Part shown: positions 5,882-13,504 of the stretch, in pieces
Position numbering within the stretch: the stretch's first letter is position 1
Layout: every line of letters begins with the position of its first letter
Assembly: GCA_023247935.1 (NCBI GenBank)
Contig: JAHFFM010000027.1
Location: 1 to 15,141, forward strand
Length of the DNA stretch: 15,141 bases
Source: Candidatus Omnitrophota bacterium
Lineage (GTDB): Bacteria; Omnitrophota; Gorgyraeia; 2-02-FULL-51-18
Direction: 5' to 3'
Program-made: the position numbers and the translations under genes
Notes under the pieces: generated by a model
What the model saw: only the letters and a program-made list of their open reading frames with translations
What the model was told of the DNA's origin: nothing
Database searches by the model: none

Positions 5882-6931
5882 ATGTCACGCGCCAAAGACA
5901 ACAAACCAGAAGAGAAAACAGCATCCAAAGCTCAAAACGACGAACGTAGAAAAGCCCTTGATATCGCTATTTCCCAGATAGAAAAGCATTATGGGAAGGG
6001 CTCTATCATGACGCTAGGCCAAAATTTTAAAGCCGATGTTCCGGCAATTCCCACAGGTACCATTACCCTGGATTTGGCTTTGGGTGTGGGTGGTATTCCT
6101 CGCGGCCGCGTGATTGAAATATTCGGACCTGAATCCAGCGGCAAAACAACGCTGACTTTAAGCATTATTGCCCAGGCCCAAAAGCGTAAAGGCACCGCTG
6201 CTTTTATCGACGCGGAACATGCTTTTGATTCCACCTATGCTAAAAAATTAGGCGTAAATCTTGATGATCTTTTGATTTCTCAACCGGACACCGGCGAGCA
6301 GGCCTTGGAAATCGCGGAAATGCTGGTGCGCTCCAACGCGGTGGATATCGTGGTTGTGGATTCCGTCGCGGCGCTTGTGCCGAAGGCGGAAATCGAAGGT
6401 GATATGGGGGCCTCTCATATGGGCCTCCAGGCTCGTTTGATGAGTCAGGCTTTGCGCAAACTCACCGGCATTATCGCCAAATCCAATTGCACCGTGATTT
6501 TCATCAATCAGCTTCGCGAAAAAATCGGCGTGATGTTCGGTAATCCCGAAACCACACCGGGTGGGCGCGCGCTTAAATTTTATTCTTCCGTTCGTCTGGA
6601 TATTCGCCGTATTGCGCAAATCAAACGCGGTGAAGATATTGTCGGCGGCCGGGTGCGTGTAAAAGTCGTGAAAAATAAAGTGGCGGCTCCGTTCAAGCAG
6701 GCCGAATTTGATTTGATGTATGACGAAGGTGTTTCCGCCATAGGAAGTATTTTGGATATGGCTGAAACTCTGGCTATCACACGTCAAAGCGGAAGCTGGA
6801 TTGTGTTTGGTGAGGATAAACTGGGACAAGGGAGAGAGAATGCAAAAGCGTTCCTTCGCGAAAACCCTAAGATTCTAAATACCCTCGAGAAATTAATTTT
6901 GGAAAAATCGGCCGAAACTGTCGCAGTCTGA
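5882..6931 (+). CDS. recA: Recombinase RecA
   Basis: A 349-residue RecA of normal length. It forms ATP-dependent filaments on single-stranded DNA, catalyses strand exchange, and as a co-protease triggers LexA self-cleavage. Residues 20-50 are the N-terminal oligomerisation helix region (ALDIAISQIEKHYGKGSIM). Walker A is GPESSGKT (82-89), the catalytic glutamate lies in DAEHAFD (110-116), Walker B is VVVDSVAALVP (157-167), and loop L2 follows NQLREKIGVMFGNPETTPGG (209-228). The C-terminal domain ends with a short KSAETVAV tail, less acidic than in E. coli. Translation starts at ATG 5882 with AGGAGG 5 nt upstream. It has its own promoter at 5814-5842 with a dyad just upstream. recX follows, separated by a long hairpin element. 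Confidence 0.99.
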   Translation: MSRAKDNKPEEKTASKAQNDERRKALDIAISQIEKHYGKGSIMTLGQNFKADVPAIPTGTITLDLALGVGGIPRGRVIEIFGPESSGKTTLTLSIIAQAQKRKGTAAFIDAEHAFDSTYAKKLGVNLDDLLISQPDTGEQALEIAEMLVRSNAVDIVVVDSVAALVPKAEIEGDMGASHMGLQARLMSQALRKLTGIIAKSNCTVIFINQLREKIGVMFGNPETTPGGRALKFYSSVRLDIRRIAQIKRGEDIVGGRVRVKVVKNKVAAPFKQAEFDLMYDEGVSAIGSILDMAETLAITRQSGSWIVFGEDKLGQGRENAKAFLRENPKILNTLEKLILEKSAETVAV

Positions 6932-6966
6932 TTTTGACGGCCAGTTAAAGTCCCGCTCATCTTGGT

Positions 6967-7075
6967 TAGAAGTCATCCCAAAACCCTCCTCGGACTACGA
7001 CGTCTTCCGGCCGCCTGCGACTTTGCAGGCCAGAAGACGCCTCGTTTAACGAGGATAGTTTTGGGATGGCTTCTA
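6967..7075 (+). repeat. Long hairpin element between recA and recX; possible recA terminator
   Basis: An 18-bp outer stem (6967-6984 with 7058-7075: TAGAAGTCATCCCAAAAC against its complement, one T-G mismatch) encloses nested complementary segments. These are TCCTCG (6987-6992) with CGAGGA (7050-7055), CGTCTTC (7001-7007) with GAAGACG (7033-7039), and GCCTGC (7013-7018) with GCAGGC (7025-7030). A competing local hairpin is CCTCG-TTTAA-CGAGG (7040-7054). The whole folds into one rod of about 109 nt. It is followed by T5 (7079-7083) and a small hairpin CTATGC/GCATAG (7073-7090). No ORF is present. It may be a terminator or attenuator between recA and recX, or a miniature mobile element. I cannot tell which from one copy. 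Confidence 0.7.
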
Positions 7076-7124
7076 TGCTTTTTGGCATAGCCGGTAGCCG
7101 GGCTCATTGTTTTACAGAGAATTT

Positions 7125-7616
7125 ATGGATAATTTTGAAAATATAAAAAAGACGGCGTTGAGACTTTTGAGCTTTCGTCCCAGAAGCGAGCAAGAATTGA
7201 GAGGTCGTCTTCGCCTTAAAAGCTTTTCGGACGAAGACGTGAATAAAGTCATTCTCTACCTTCAAAAAGAAAAAATGCTGGATGATGAGAAGTTTGCGAA
7301 GCTTTTGGCGCTTTCAAGCATTCAAAGTGGCGGTTTTGGAAAAAACCACGTCCGAAGGGAGCTCACTAAAAAAGGCTTGGCGCCAGCCCAAATTTCAAGC
7401 GCCATGAAAGAAATAGAAGGTATTGATGAATTGCAATGCGCCAGAGAATTGGCGCAAAAACATTTTTCCAGAATGCGCGGCTTAACGGCTATTGCCCAGA
7501 GAAGGCGTTTGCACGGCGTTCTTTTTCGCCGCGGGTTCACCAATGAGGTTGTTTTTAAAGCCTTGGATCAGGTTTTAAAAGGTAGGGCTCCGGGGGAATT
7601 TAATGAAGGTTTCTGA
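7125..7616 (+). CDS. recX: Regulatory protein RecX
   Basis: A 163-residue RecX homologue. RecX binds RecA filaments and inhibits or modulates recombinase and co-protease activity. The sequence is the usual array of three-helix repeats: ALRLLSFRPRSEQELRGRLR (11-30), VNKVILYLQKEKMLDDEKFA (39-58), GKNHVRRELTKKGLAPAQIS (72-91), and a last repeat with RRRLHGVLFRRGFTNEVVFKAL. I chose ATG 7125, with AGAGA about 6 nt upstream, over an in-frame TTG at 7107 that has no ribosome site. The last 14 nt overlap alaS in another frame. Synteny with recA supports the call. The hairpin upstream may lower recX expression relative to recA. Confidence 0.9.
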   Translation: MDNFENIKKTALRLLSFRPRSEQELRGRLRLKSFSDEDVNKVILYLQKEKMLDDEKFAKLLALSSIQSGGFGKNHVRRELTKKGLAPAQISSAMKEIEGIDELQCARELAQKHFSRMRGLTAIAQRRRLHGVLFRRGFTNEVVFKALDQVLKGRAPGEFNEGF

Positions 7617-10209
7617 GTTAAGGCAAGCCTATCTCGAATATTTTCGTTCAAAAGACCACAAAGTCTTTTCAAGCGATTCGCTTGTGCCTATCGGCGACGC
7701 CTCACTTCTTTTTACAGGCGCCGGGATGAACCAGTTTAAGCCCTATTTTTTGGGTTTAAAAAAAGATTTGAAACGCGCGACAAGCTGCCAAAAATGTTTG
7801 CGTACCGCGGACCTTGATCGAGTCGGTAAAACCGCTTATCACCACACTTTTTTTGAAATGCTCGGGAATTTTTCTTTCGGCGATTACTTTAAAAATGAGG
7901 CGATTGCCTGGGGATGGGAATTTGTCACGAAAGTTTTGAAATTATCTGAAAAAAAACTGTGGGTCTCCGTATACCAAGATGATGATGAGGCTTTTGGTAT
8001 TTGGAAAAATAAAATCGGGGTGCCTGAATCAAAAATTGTGCGGCTCGGAGCGGATGATAATTTTTGGCCTGCTAATGCGCCCAAGGATGGGCCAAACGGA
8101 CCTTGCGGGCCCTGCTCAGAGATTTATGTCGGAGAAGTCCCTGGTAAAGGAGTGGAAATCTGGAATCTCGTTTTCACCCAATTTGATCGCCGGGATGGCG
8201 GTGATCTTGTGCCGCTGCCGCAAAAAAATATCGACACGGGCATGGGACTTGAGCGTACCGCTTCGGTTTTACAGGGTGTGGAAAGTAATTTCGACATTGA
8301 TACATTCCAGGAGATGCGCAAAGAACTGAAAAAATTTGTGAAAAAAAACCGCGAAGAGCGTGCAGATGAAAACGCGGTGATGGATCATATTCGTGCTTCC
8401 GTGTTCGCGATCGCGGACGGTGTGGTCCCTTCTAACGAAGGAAGAGGGTATGTGATTCGCAAGCTGGTGCGTATTGGATCAGACCGTTTTGAAAAAGCGG
8501 GTGCTGAGCGTGGGCATTTTCATGAATTGGTGCCTGTTGTAGCGCGCGTGATGGGAAGCGCTTATCCGGAAATCGCCAAACGCCAAAAAGAAATTCAAGA
8601 CGTAGTAAAAAACGAAGAGAATTCCTATGCCGAAATTCTTCGCGTACAAGTCCCTAAAATTAAAGAGTCTTTCAGTCAGACAAAGAAAAATACAGCGGCG
8701 GGCACGGATGAGTATGCCAAAATCGCTTTTAAATTTTATGATACTTACGGACTTCCTTATGACTTGATTTCTGAGGCGGCGCGAGAGGCGGGCCTTGAAA
8801 TCGATAAAAACTTATTTGATGAACAGATGGACGCGCAAAGAAAACTTTCAAGAGAGAATAGCAAAATCGCGGGCGAAATTTTCAAAAAAAGCGACCTTTA
8901 TGACCTAACCGAAGGGATTCCGTCAACGCGTTTTACGGGTTATTCCGGAACGCAGGGAAAAGGAAGGTTTTTGCGTATTCTGAAAGACAATGCGGTGGTC
9001 TTGGCGGCTAACGAAGGCGACGTTTGTGTGTTTATTTCTGATGAAACGCCTTTTTATGCGGAGTCGGGTGGCCAAATCGGCGATGCAGGCCAAATTACCG
9101 GTCCAGGTTTTGAAATTGAAATTATAGATACCCAGCACCATGAAAAAATCGTGCTGCATCAGGGGAAAGTCAAAAAAGGCTTGGTCCAAACAGGCAAAGC
9201 ATGTGAACTTCGCGTGGATGCCGAGAGGCGCTCGGATATTATGAACAATCACACAGGCACTCACTTGCTTCACGCGGCGCTCAGAAAAATTCTAGGCGAG
9301 CATGTGAAACAAAGCGGTTCACTTGTGGCTCCGGATTATTTGCGTTTTGATTTCACGCATTTCAAAGCGGTGGACCCGGAATCCCTTTCAAAAGTCGAGA
9401 CCCTGGTAAATGAGCAAATCCAAAAAAATACCAAGCTTTCTAAAGAGTTAATGTCCAAAGATAAAGCTATGAATGTGGGTGCTGTCGCTTTTTTTGGTGA
9501 AAAATATGGGGATGAAGTGCGTGTGGTGTCCATTGGTGATTTTTCCAAGGAATTCTGCGGCGGCACGCATTTGGAATCAACCGGACAAATCAGCTATTTT
9601 AAAATTATTTCGGAGAGCTCCATTCAGGCCGGGGTGCGAAGAATCGAAGCTGTCACCGGTCGCTGGGCTGAACAAAAACTAAAAGACGAAAGCGGTGAAT
9701 GGGCGGCGCTTTCGCGCGAATTCGGATCAAGCCAAGAGCCTGAAAAGCTGTTGCAGGCGATACGTTCAAGCTCTGAGCGCGTTAAAAACCTTCAAAACGA
9801 ATTAACCACCAAAACCGTCGTGAAAATGCGGGGCGTGTACGAGGAAAATTTTAAAAAAGCATCACATGTGGGACGCGTTCGACTTTTTGTAAAGCGGGAA
9901 CGCTTGGCGTCGCCCGATTTATTTCAAAAAACCTTTGGCTATATGAAAGATTTCCAGGAACCCTTTGTCGTGCTTTGGCAATGCGGCGGACAGGAGAAAG
10001 TCACATTTGCCGTGGGCGCCAGCGATGATTTGGTTTCAAAAGGCTTTCATTCAGGTAAAATCGTGAAAGCGATTTCGCAGATTGTGGAAGGAAATGGCGG
10101 CGGCAGGCCGGAATACGCCGTGGGCGGAGGAAAAAGGGCGGATAGGTCCGATGAAGCCGTGACCTTTGGAGAAAAAATGATCACAGAAAGCTTACTGAGG
10201 TTTCATTAA
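7603..10209 (+). CDS. alaS: Alanyl-tRNA synthetase
   Basis: An 868-residue class II synthetase of full length, charging tRNA-Ala. The N-terminal catalytic domain begins with the standard LRQAYLEYFRSKDHKV and has the class II core (FTGAGMNQFKPYFLG; SCQKCLRTADLDRVG; HHTFFEMLGNFSFGDYF). The acceptor-recognition region includes NEGRGYVIRKLVR. The editing domain, which removes mischarged Ser and Gly, keeps its zinc-site motifs: H550 and H554 in NNHTGTHLLH, and C652 and H656 in CGGTHLESTG. The C-Ala domain has the glycine-rich GNGGGRPEYAVGGG near the end. The ATG has GGGGGA about 6 nt upstream and overlaps the recX end by 14 nt, so the two are probably translated from one mRNA. A perfect 36-bp palindrome covers its last six sense codons (SLLRFH region) and stop. 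Confidence 0.99.
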   Translation: MKVSELRQAYLEYFRSKDHKVFSSDSLVPIGDASLLFTGAGMNQFKPYFLGLKKDLKRATSCQKCLRTADLDRVGKTAYHHTFFEMLGNFSFGDYFKNEAIAWGWEFVTKVLKLSEKKLWVSVYQDDDEAFGIWKNKIGVPESKIVRLGADDNFWPANAPKDGPNGPCGPCSEIYVGEVPGKGVEIWNLVFTQFDRRDGGDLVPLPQKNIDTGMGLERTASVLQGVESNFDIDTFQEMRKELKKFVKKNREERADENAVMDHIRASVFAIADGVVPSNEGRGYVIRKLVRIGSDRFEKAGAERGHFHELVPVVARVMGSAYPEIAKRQKEIQDVVKNEENSYAEILRVQVPKIKESFSQTKKNTAAGTDEYAKIAFKFYDTYGLPYDLISEAAREAGLEIDKNLFDEQMDAQRKLSRENSKIAGEIFKKSDLYDLTEGIPSTRFTGYSGTQGKGRFLRILKDNAVVLAANEGDVCVFISDETPFYAESGGQIGDAGQITGPGFEIEIIDTQHHEKIVLHQGKVKKGLVQTGKACELRVDAERRSDIMNNHTGTHLLHAALRKILGEHVKQSGSLVAPDYLRFDFTHFKAVDPESLSKVETLVNEQIQKNTKLSKELMSKDKAMNVGAVAFFGEKYGDEVRVVSIGDFSKEFCGGTHLESTGQISYFKIISESSIQAGVRRIEAVTGRWAEQKLKDESGEWAALSREFGSSQEPEKLLQAIRSSSERVKNLQNELTTKTVVKMRGVYEENFKKASHVGRVRLFVKRERLASPDLFQKTFGYMKDFQEPFVVLWQCGGQEKVTFAVGASDDLVSKGFHSGKIVKAISQIVEGNGGGRPEYAVGGGKRADRSDEAVTFGEKMITESLLRFH

Positions 10210-10227
10210 TTAATGAAACCTCAGTAA
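10192..10227. repeat. Perfect 36-bp palindrome over the alaS stop codon
   Basis: TTACTGAGGTTTCATTAA (10192-10209) is followed at once by its exact reverse complement (10210-10227). The left half encodes the last five alaS residues and TAA; the right half is intergenic. As RNA it would form a stem of about 16 bp with an AATT loop. No T-run follows (the next bases are CCCAAATCGG), so it is not a classical intrinsic terminator. It may be a processing or mRNA-stability hairpin between alaS and hisD, a protein-binding site, or a trace of an inverted duplication. Confidence 0.9.
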
Positions 10228-10248
10228 CCCAAATCGGGGTCGATTAAC

Positions 10249-11523
10249 GTGCGCGTCATAAAACCATCCAGCAAAAAATACTTAAGCCTATTCAACCGCT
10301 TTGCTTCGCGCAATCCACGCGTGGAAGAAAAGGTACGGAAAATTCTTTCCGATGTCCGGGAGAGCGGGGATGAGGCGCTTATTCGTTACACCCGGAAATT
10401 TGATAAAGTGAAGCTGACCTCTAAAGACCTCCGGGTTTCGGAAAGCGAAATCAATGGTGCGTATCAAAATATCAGCCCTGATTTCGTTTCCACTTTGAAA
10501 ATCGCGGTAGAAAACGTCAGCCGTTTTTATAAAAAACAAGTCAAGCGCTCCTGGAAAACGTTAGATGGAGATGGTGTTCTGTTAGGTGAGAAAATCAGCC
10601 CTCTCGAATCCGTCGGTGTTTATATCCCTTCCGGAACCGTGCCCTTGCCTTCGACGGTTTATATGACCGTGCTCCCCGCAAAGCTCGCGGGCGTGGAGAA
10701 GGTATACTTGATTACTCCCCCTAATAAATTTAAGAGCGTGGATCCGCATATTCTGGTTGTGGCTAATTTGCTCAAAGTGGACGGTATTTTTAAGGCGGGC
10801 GGCGCGCAGGCTATCGGCGCTTTTGCTTTTGGGACCAAGTCAATCCCAAGGGTAGACAAAATTATCGGTCCTGGCAATGCCTATGTCGCGGAAGCCAAGC
10901 GGCAGGTATTCGGTTATTGTGATATTGATATGGTGGCCGGACCAACCGAGGTTGTGATTTTGGCTAATGACCATGCGGATACGGATTTTGTGGCGGCTGA
11001 CCTTTTGGCACAAAGCGAACACCACATGGGCACGGCTATTCTCGTGACCACATCGAAGCGGCTCGCAAAAAGCATTAAAAAAATTAATGCCAGAGGCTGG
11101 ATTGTGCTGGTTAAAAATTTAAAACAAGGCGTGGACGTGATAAACCAAATTGCGCCGGAGCACGCGCAAATCATGATTAAAAATCCACAGCGCATCTTAA
11201 AACAAATCAAACACGCGGGAGCTATTTTTATCGGCAACTACACGCCCGCAGCAGTTGGGGATTACGTGGCGGGTCCAAGCCATGTTCTGCCCACCAATGG
11301 CACAGCCAGATTTTTTTCCGGACTTTCCTTAAATGACTTTCTTAAGAGTTCGCATGTGATTTCTTACAGCAAAAAAGCGCTGGAAAAGGTAAAGAATTCC
11401 GTGGAATCGCTGGCAATGCTTGAAGGATTGCCCAAACACATGGAATCCGTAAAAATTAGGTTTGAAAAAAATGACGTTGTCGCCAAGACGGTGTCCGCCT
11501 CGCGTAAGCGGGGGTCGGCTTAA
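10249..11523 (+). CDS. hisD: Histidinol dehydrogenase
   Basis: A 424-residue zinc enzyme that oxidises L-histidinol to L-histidine in two NAD-dependent steps, the last reactions of the pathway. Visible landmarks are GVYIPSGTVPLPSTVYM (123-139), FKAGGAQAIGAFAFGT (181-196), IIGPGN-AYVAEAK (205-217) and MVAGPTE (228-234). The expected zinc ligands are Q255 and H258 in LLAQSEHHMG, D363 in LSLNDF, and H397 in LEGLPKHMES. The catalytic pair is E304-H305 in APEHAQIM. The GTG start has GGGG about 9 nt upstream. A tail of about 25 residues beyond H397 is Lys/Arg/Ser-rich and slightly longer than usual. It is the first gene of the his cluster, 39 bp after alaS, with no His-rich leader peptide between them. 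Confidence 0.97.
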   Translation: MRVIKPSSKKYLSLFNRFASRNPRVEEKVRKILSDVRESGDEALIRYTRKFDKVKLTSKDLRVSESEINGAYQNISPDFVSTLKIAVENVSRFYKKQVKRSWKTLDGDGVLLGEKISPLESVGVYIPSGTVPLPSTVYMTVLPAKLAGVEKVYLITPPNKFKSVDPHILVVANLLKVDGIFKAGGAQAIGAFAFGTKSIPRVDKIIGPGNAYVAEAKRQVFGYCDIDMVAGPTEVVILANDHADTDFVAADLLAQSEHHMGTAILVTTSKRLAKSIKKINARGWIVLVKNLKQGVDVINQIAPEHAQIMIKNPQRILKQIKHAGAIFIGNYTPAAVGDYVAGPSHVLPTNGTARFFSGLSLNDFLKSSHVISYSKKALEKVKNSVESLAMLEGLPKHMESVKIRFEKNDVVAKTVSASRKRGSA

Positions 11524-11534
11524 AAAGGAGCTGT

Positions 11535-12164
11535 ATGTCTAAAAGACAGGCTGAAATTCATCGCAAAACAAAAGAAACGGATATCCGCGCTAAAATTTGC
11601 CTGGACGGCAAAGGAAAATCAAAAATTTCCACCGGCATTCCTTTTCTGGATCACATGCTCGAAGCGCTGTCCAAACACGGTTTATTTGACATTGAGCTCC
11701 AGGCAAAAGGGGATTTGCATATTGATTCCCACCACACGAATGAGGACGTAGCCATTGTCTTGGGCCAAGCTTTCAAAAAAGCGCTGGGAGATAAAAAATC
11801 GATCCGTCGTTTTGCTGATTTCCGGGCGCCTCTGGACGAAGCTTTAACCGAAGTCAGAGTGAGCATGGATATTTCAGGACGAGGCTCCTTGCATTTTCAC
11901 ACTCGTCCTGGCGCTAAATGGATTTCACATCCGGCATTGCGTGCTAAACCCAACTCCACGGGATACACCCTTGCAGACGCGAAGCATTTTTTGGAATCCT
12001 TTGCCTCGCATGCAGGATTAACGCTTCATGTCGATTTTATCTCAGGGGACCAGCCGCACCATGTGATCGAAGCTACTTTTAAGGCTTTGGCCAAGGGTTT
12101 GGACTGTGCTGTGAGCATTGACGAGAGGGTTAAAAGCATCCCGTCTACCAAGGGAAAAATTTGA
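11535..12164 (+). CDS. hisB: Imidazoleglycerol-phosphate dehydratase (monofunctional HisB)
   Basis: A 209-residue IGP dehydratase. It converts imidazole-glycerol phosphate to imidazole-acetol phosphate. It contains only the dehydratase domain, without the histidinol-phosphatase domain found in E. coli HisB. Metal-binding motifs are present: the first domain half has FLDHML (37-42) and HHTNED (66-71), and the pseudo-duplicated second half has H151 (DAKHFLESFA) and HHVIEATFKALAKGL (175-189). The usual DEAL segment (101-104), followed by a VSMDISGRG strand, is seen. Translation starts at ATG 11535 after AAGGAG with a 4-nt spacer. The stop overlaps the hisH start as TTGA. A phosphatase (HisN or HisJ type) must be encoded elsewhere if the pathway is complete. 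Confidence 0.96.
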   Translation: MSKRQAEIHRKTKETDIRAKICLDGKGKSKISTGIPFLDHMLEALSKHGLFDIELQAKGDLHIDSHHTNEDVAIVLGQAFKKALGDKKSIRRFADFRAPLDEALTEVRVSMDISGRGSLHFHTRPGAKWISHPALRAKPNSTGYTLADAKHFLESFASHAGLTLHVDFISGDQPHHVIEATFKALAKGLDCAVSIDERVKSIPSTKGKI

Positions 12165-12769
12165 GCCCAGGCATTGTTATCGTCGATTATGGGATGGGAA
12201 ATTTACGCAGCGTTGAAAAAGCCTTTGAAAACGCGGGGGCGAAGGTTTCTGTTAGCTCCGACGGCCATAAAATCACCCAAGCGGATAAAATCGTTCTTCC
12301 CGGCGTAGGCGCTTTTAGTCACGCGATGCGCGAGCTTCGAGCCCGAAAATTGGTAGAGCCTATTCTTGAAAAAATCAATGAGGGCGCCCCTTATTTAGGC
12401 TTATGTCTCGGGCTTCAGCTTCTTTTCGAAACAAGCCAGGAAGGAAGCGAGAAAGGTTTGGCGGTTTTACCCGGTAACGTTGTGAAATTTCAAGGAAAGA
12501 TGAAAATACCGCACATGGGCTGGAATAATCTTAAGCTCAAGCAAAAAGATAACCCGCTTTTTCGCGGCGCCGCCACGGATGATTTTTATTATTTTGTGCA
12601 TTCTTTCTACGCGTTACCCAAAGATAAAAACGTGATCGCATCGACCACGGACTATAACGTAGATTTTTGTTCATCTGTTTGGAAAGAAAATATTTTTGCA
12701 ACCCAATTTCATCCGGAAAAAAGCCAGAAAGCCGGCCAAGTGCTGATTCGAAATTTTGTCAGGCTCTAA
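12161..12769 (+). CDS. hisH: Imidazole glycerol phosphate synthase, glutamine amidotransferase subunit HisH
   Basis: A 202-residue class I glutamine amidotransferase. It releases ammonia from glutamine and passes it through the HisF barrel. The nucleophile elbow is LGLCLGLQLLFE, with C82; H184 and E186 in QFHPEKSQ complete the triad. The N-terminus IVIVDYGMGNLRSVEKAFE and the PGVGAF oxyanion-side loop (47-52) are typical. The start is TTG in a TTGA overlap with hisB, implying translational coupling; no other start gives the intact first strand. hisA starts 3 nt after its stop. HisF is encoded two genes down rather than adjacent. Confidence 0.96.
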   Translation: MSPGIVIVDYGMGNLRSVEKAFENAGAKVSVSSDGHKITQADKIVLPGVGAFSHAMRELRARKLVEPILEKINEGAPYLGLCLGLQLLFETSQEGSEKGLAVLPGNVVKFQGKMKIPHMGWNNLKLKQKDNPLFRGAATDDFYYFVHSFYALPKDKNVIASTTDYNVDFCSSVWKENIFATQFHPEKSQKAGQVLIRNFVRL

Positions 12770-12772
12770 ACT

Positions 12773-13504
12773 ATGATTCCTATTCCAGCCATTGATTTAA
12801 AAGGGGGTCGTGTTGTGCGGCTTTTTCAAGGCGATTTCAGTAAAGAAGTGGTTTATCCCATGGAGCCCGATAAAATCGCGGCGCGGTTTGAGGCTGAGGG
12901 CGCGAAAAGACTTCATGTGGTCGACCTTGACGGGGCGCTTTACGGTGAGCCTAAAAACCAGGTTCTTATAGAAAAAATTTTAAAAAGCGTGAAAATCCCG
13001 GTGGAAGTCGGCGGAGGCATCCGCGACCTGCCTCAAATCGAGAAATACCTTAAAATCGGCGTTCACTGGGTGATTCTGGGAACTAAAGCTGGTTTGGACG
13101 CGGGTTTTTTGAAAGATATTCTGACCACCTTTGGAGATAAAATTATCATCGGTATTGACGCGCGCGACGGAAAAGTGAGCACCGACGGCTGGACCAAGGT
13201 TTTAGACTTGAACGCCATGGATTTTGCCAAAAAAGTGGAGCAATTTGGCGGGAAAACCATTATTTATACCGACATTTCGAAGGATGGGGCTTTAATGGGT
13301 CCAAACCTCAAGCAAATCGAAGAACTTTGCAGCAGTATTCAAGTAAACGTGATCGCTTCGGGCGGCATCGGAGGCTTGGATGATTTTAAGGCGCTTAAAA
13401 AACTGAATAAAAAAAACCTGATCGGTGTCATCACGGGGAAAGCTCTTTACGAAAATAAATTTTCTTTAAGCCAGGCGGTGGAAGCATGCTTACCAAGCGC
13501 ATAA
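12773..13504 (+). CDS. hisA: Phosphoribosyl-formimino-AICAR-phosphate isomerase HisA
   Basis: A 243-residue TIM barrel that isomerises ProFAR to PRFAR. The two catalytic aspartates are D8 in PAIDLKGGRVVRL and D129 in IGIDARDGKV. Phosphate-binding loops are VEVGGGIRD (78-86) and IASGGIGG near residue 198. The two-fold repeat typical of HisA/HisF is apparent. It starts at ATG 12773, 3 nt after hisH, with only a weak AGG upstream. Its last 19 nt overlap the hisF start in another frame. The sequence LKGGRVVRLFQGD, rather than VKNGRVVKG, separates it from HisF. Whether it also serves as PriA (TrpF activity) cannot be judged. Confidence 0.96.
   Translation: MIPIPAIDLKGGRVVRLFQGDFSKEVVYPMEPDKIAARFEAEGAKRLHVVDLDGALYGEPKNQVLIEKILKSVKIPVEVGGGIRDLPQIEKYLKIGVHWVILGTKAGLDAGFLKDILTTFGDKIIIGIDARDGKVSTDGWTKVLDLNAMDFAKKVEQFGGKTIIYTDISKDGALMGPNLKQIEELCSSIQVNVIASGGIGGLDDFKALKKLNKKNLIGVITGKALYENKFSLSQAVEACLPSA

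Noticed and set aside
6248..6829. 193-codon open frame antisense to recA
   Set aside because: It lies wholly inside recA, its protein has no recognisable domain and looks like a shadow of recA codon usage, and there is no ribosome site.
6955..7107. GCTCAT direct repeats (6955-6960 and 7102-7107) flanking the recA-recX hairpin as a target-site duplication
   Set aside because: The 6-bp copies lie 6 to 26 bp outside the hairpin ends rather than at them, and a 6-bp match over this distance is easily chance.
7107..7124. TTG start for recX
   Set aside because: No Shine-Dalgarno precedes it, while ATG 7125 has AGAGA at suitable distance; the extra six residues are not RecX-like.
10210..10248. Histidine attenuator or T-box/riboswitch before hisD
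   Set aside because: The 39-bp gap is too short and has no His-codon run or T-box features; only the palindrome and a weak 4-bp hairpin are there.
11495..11511. CCGC/GCGG inverted repeat near the end of hisD as a terminator
   Set aside because: The stem is only 4 bp with a 9-nt loop, lies inside the coding region, and is followed directly by the hisB ribosome site.
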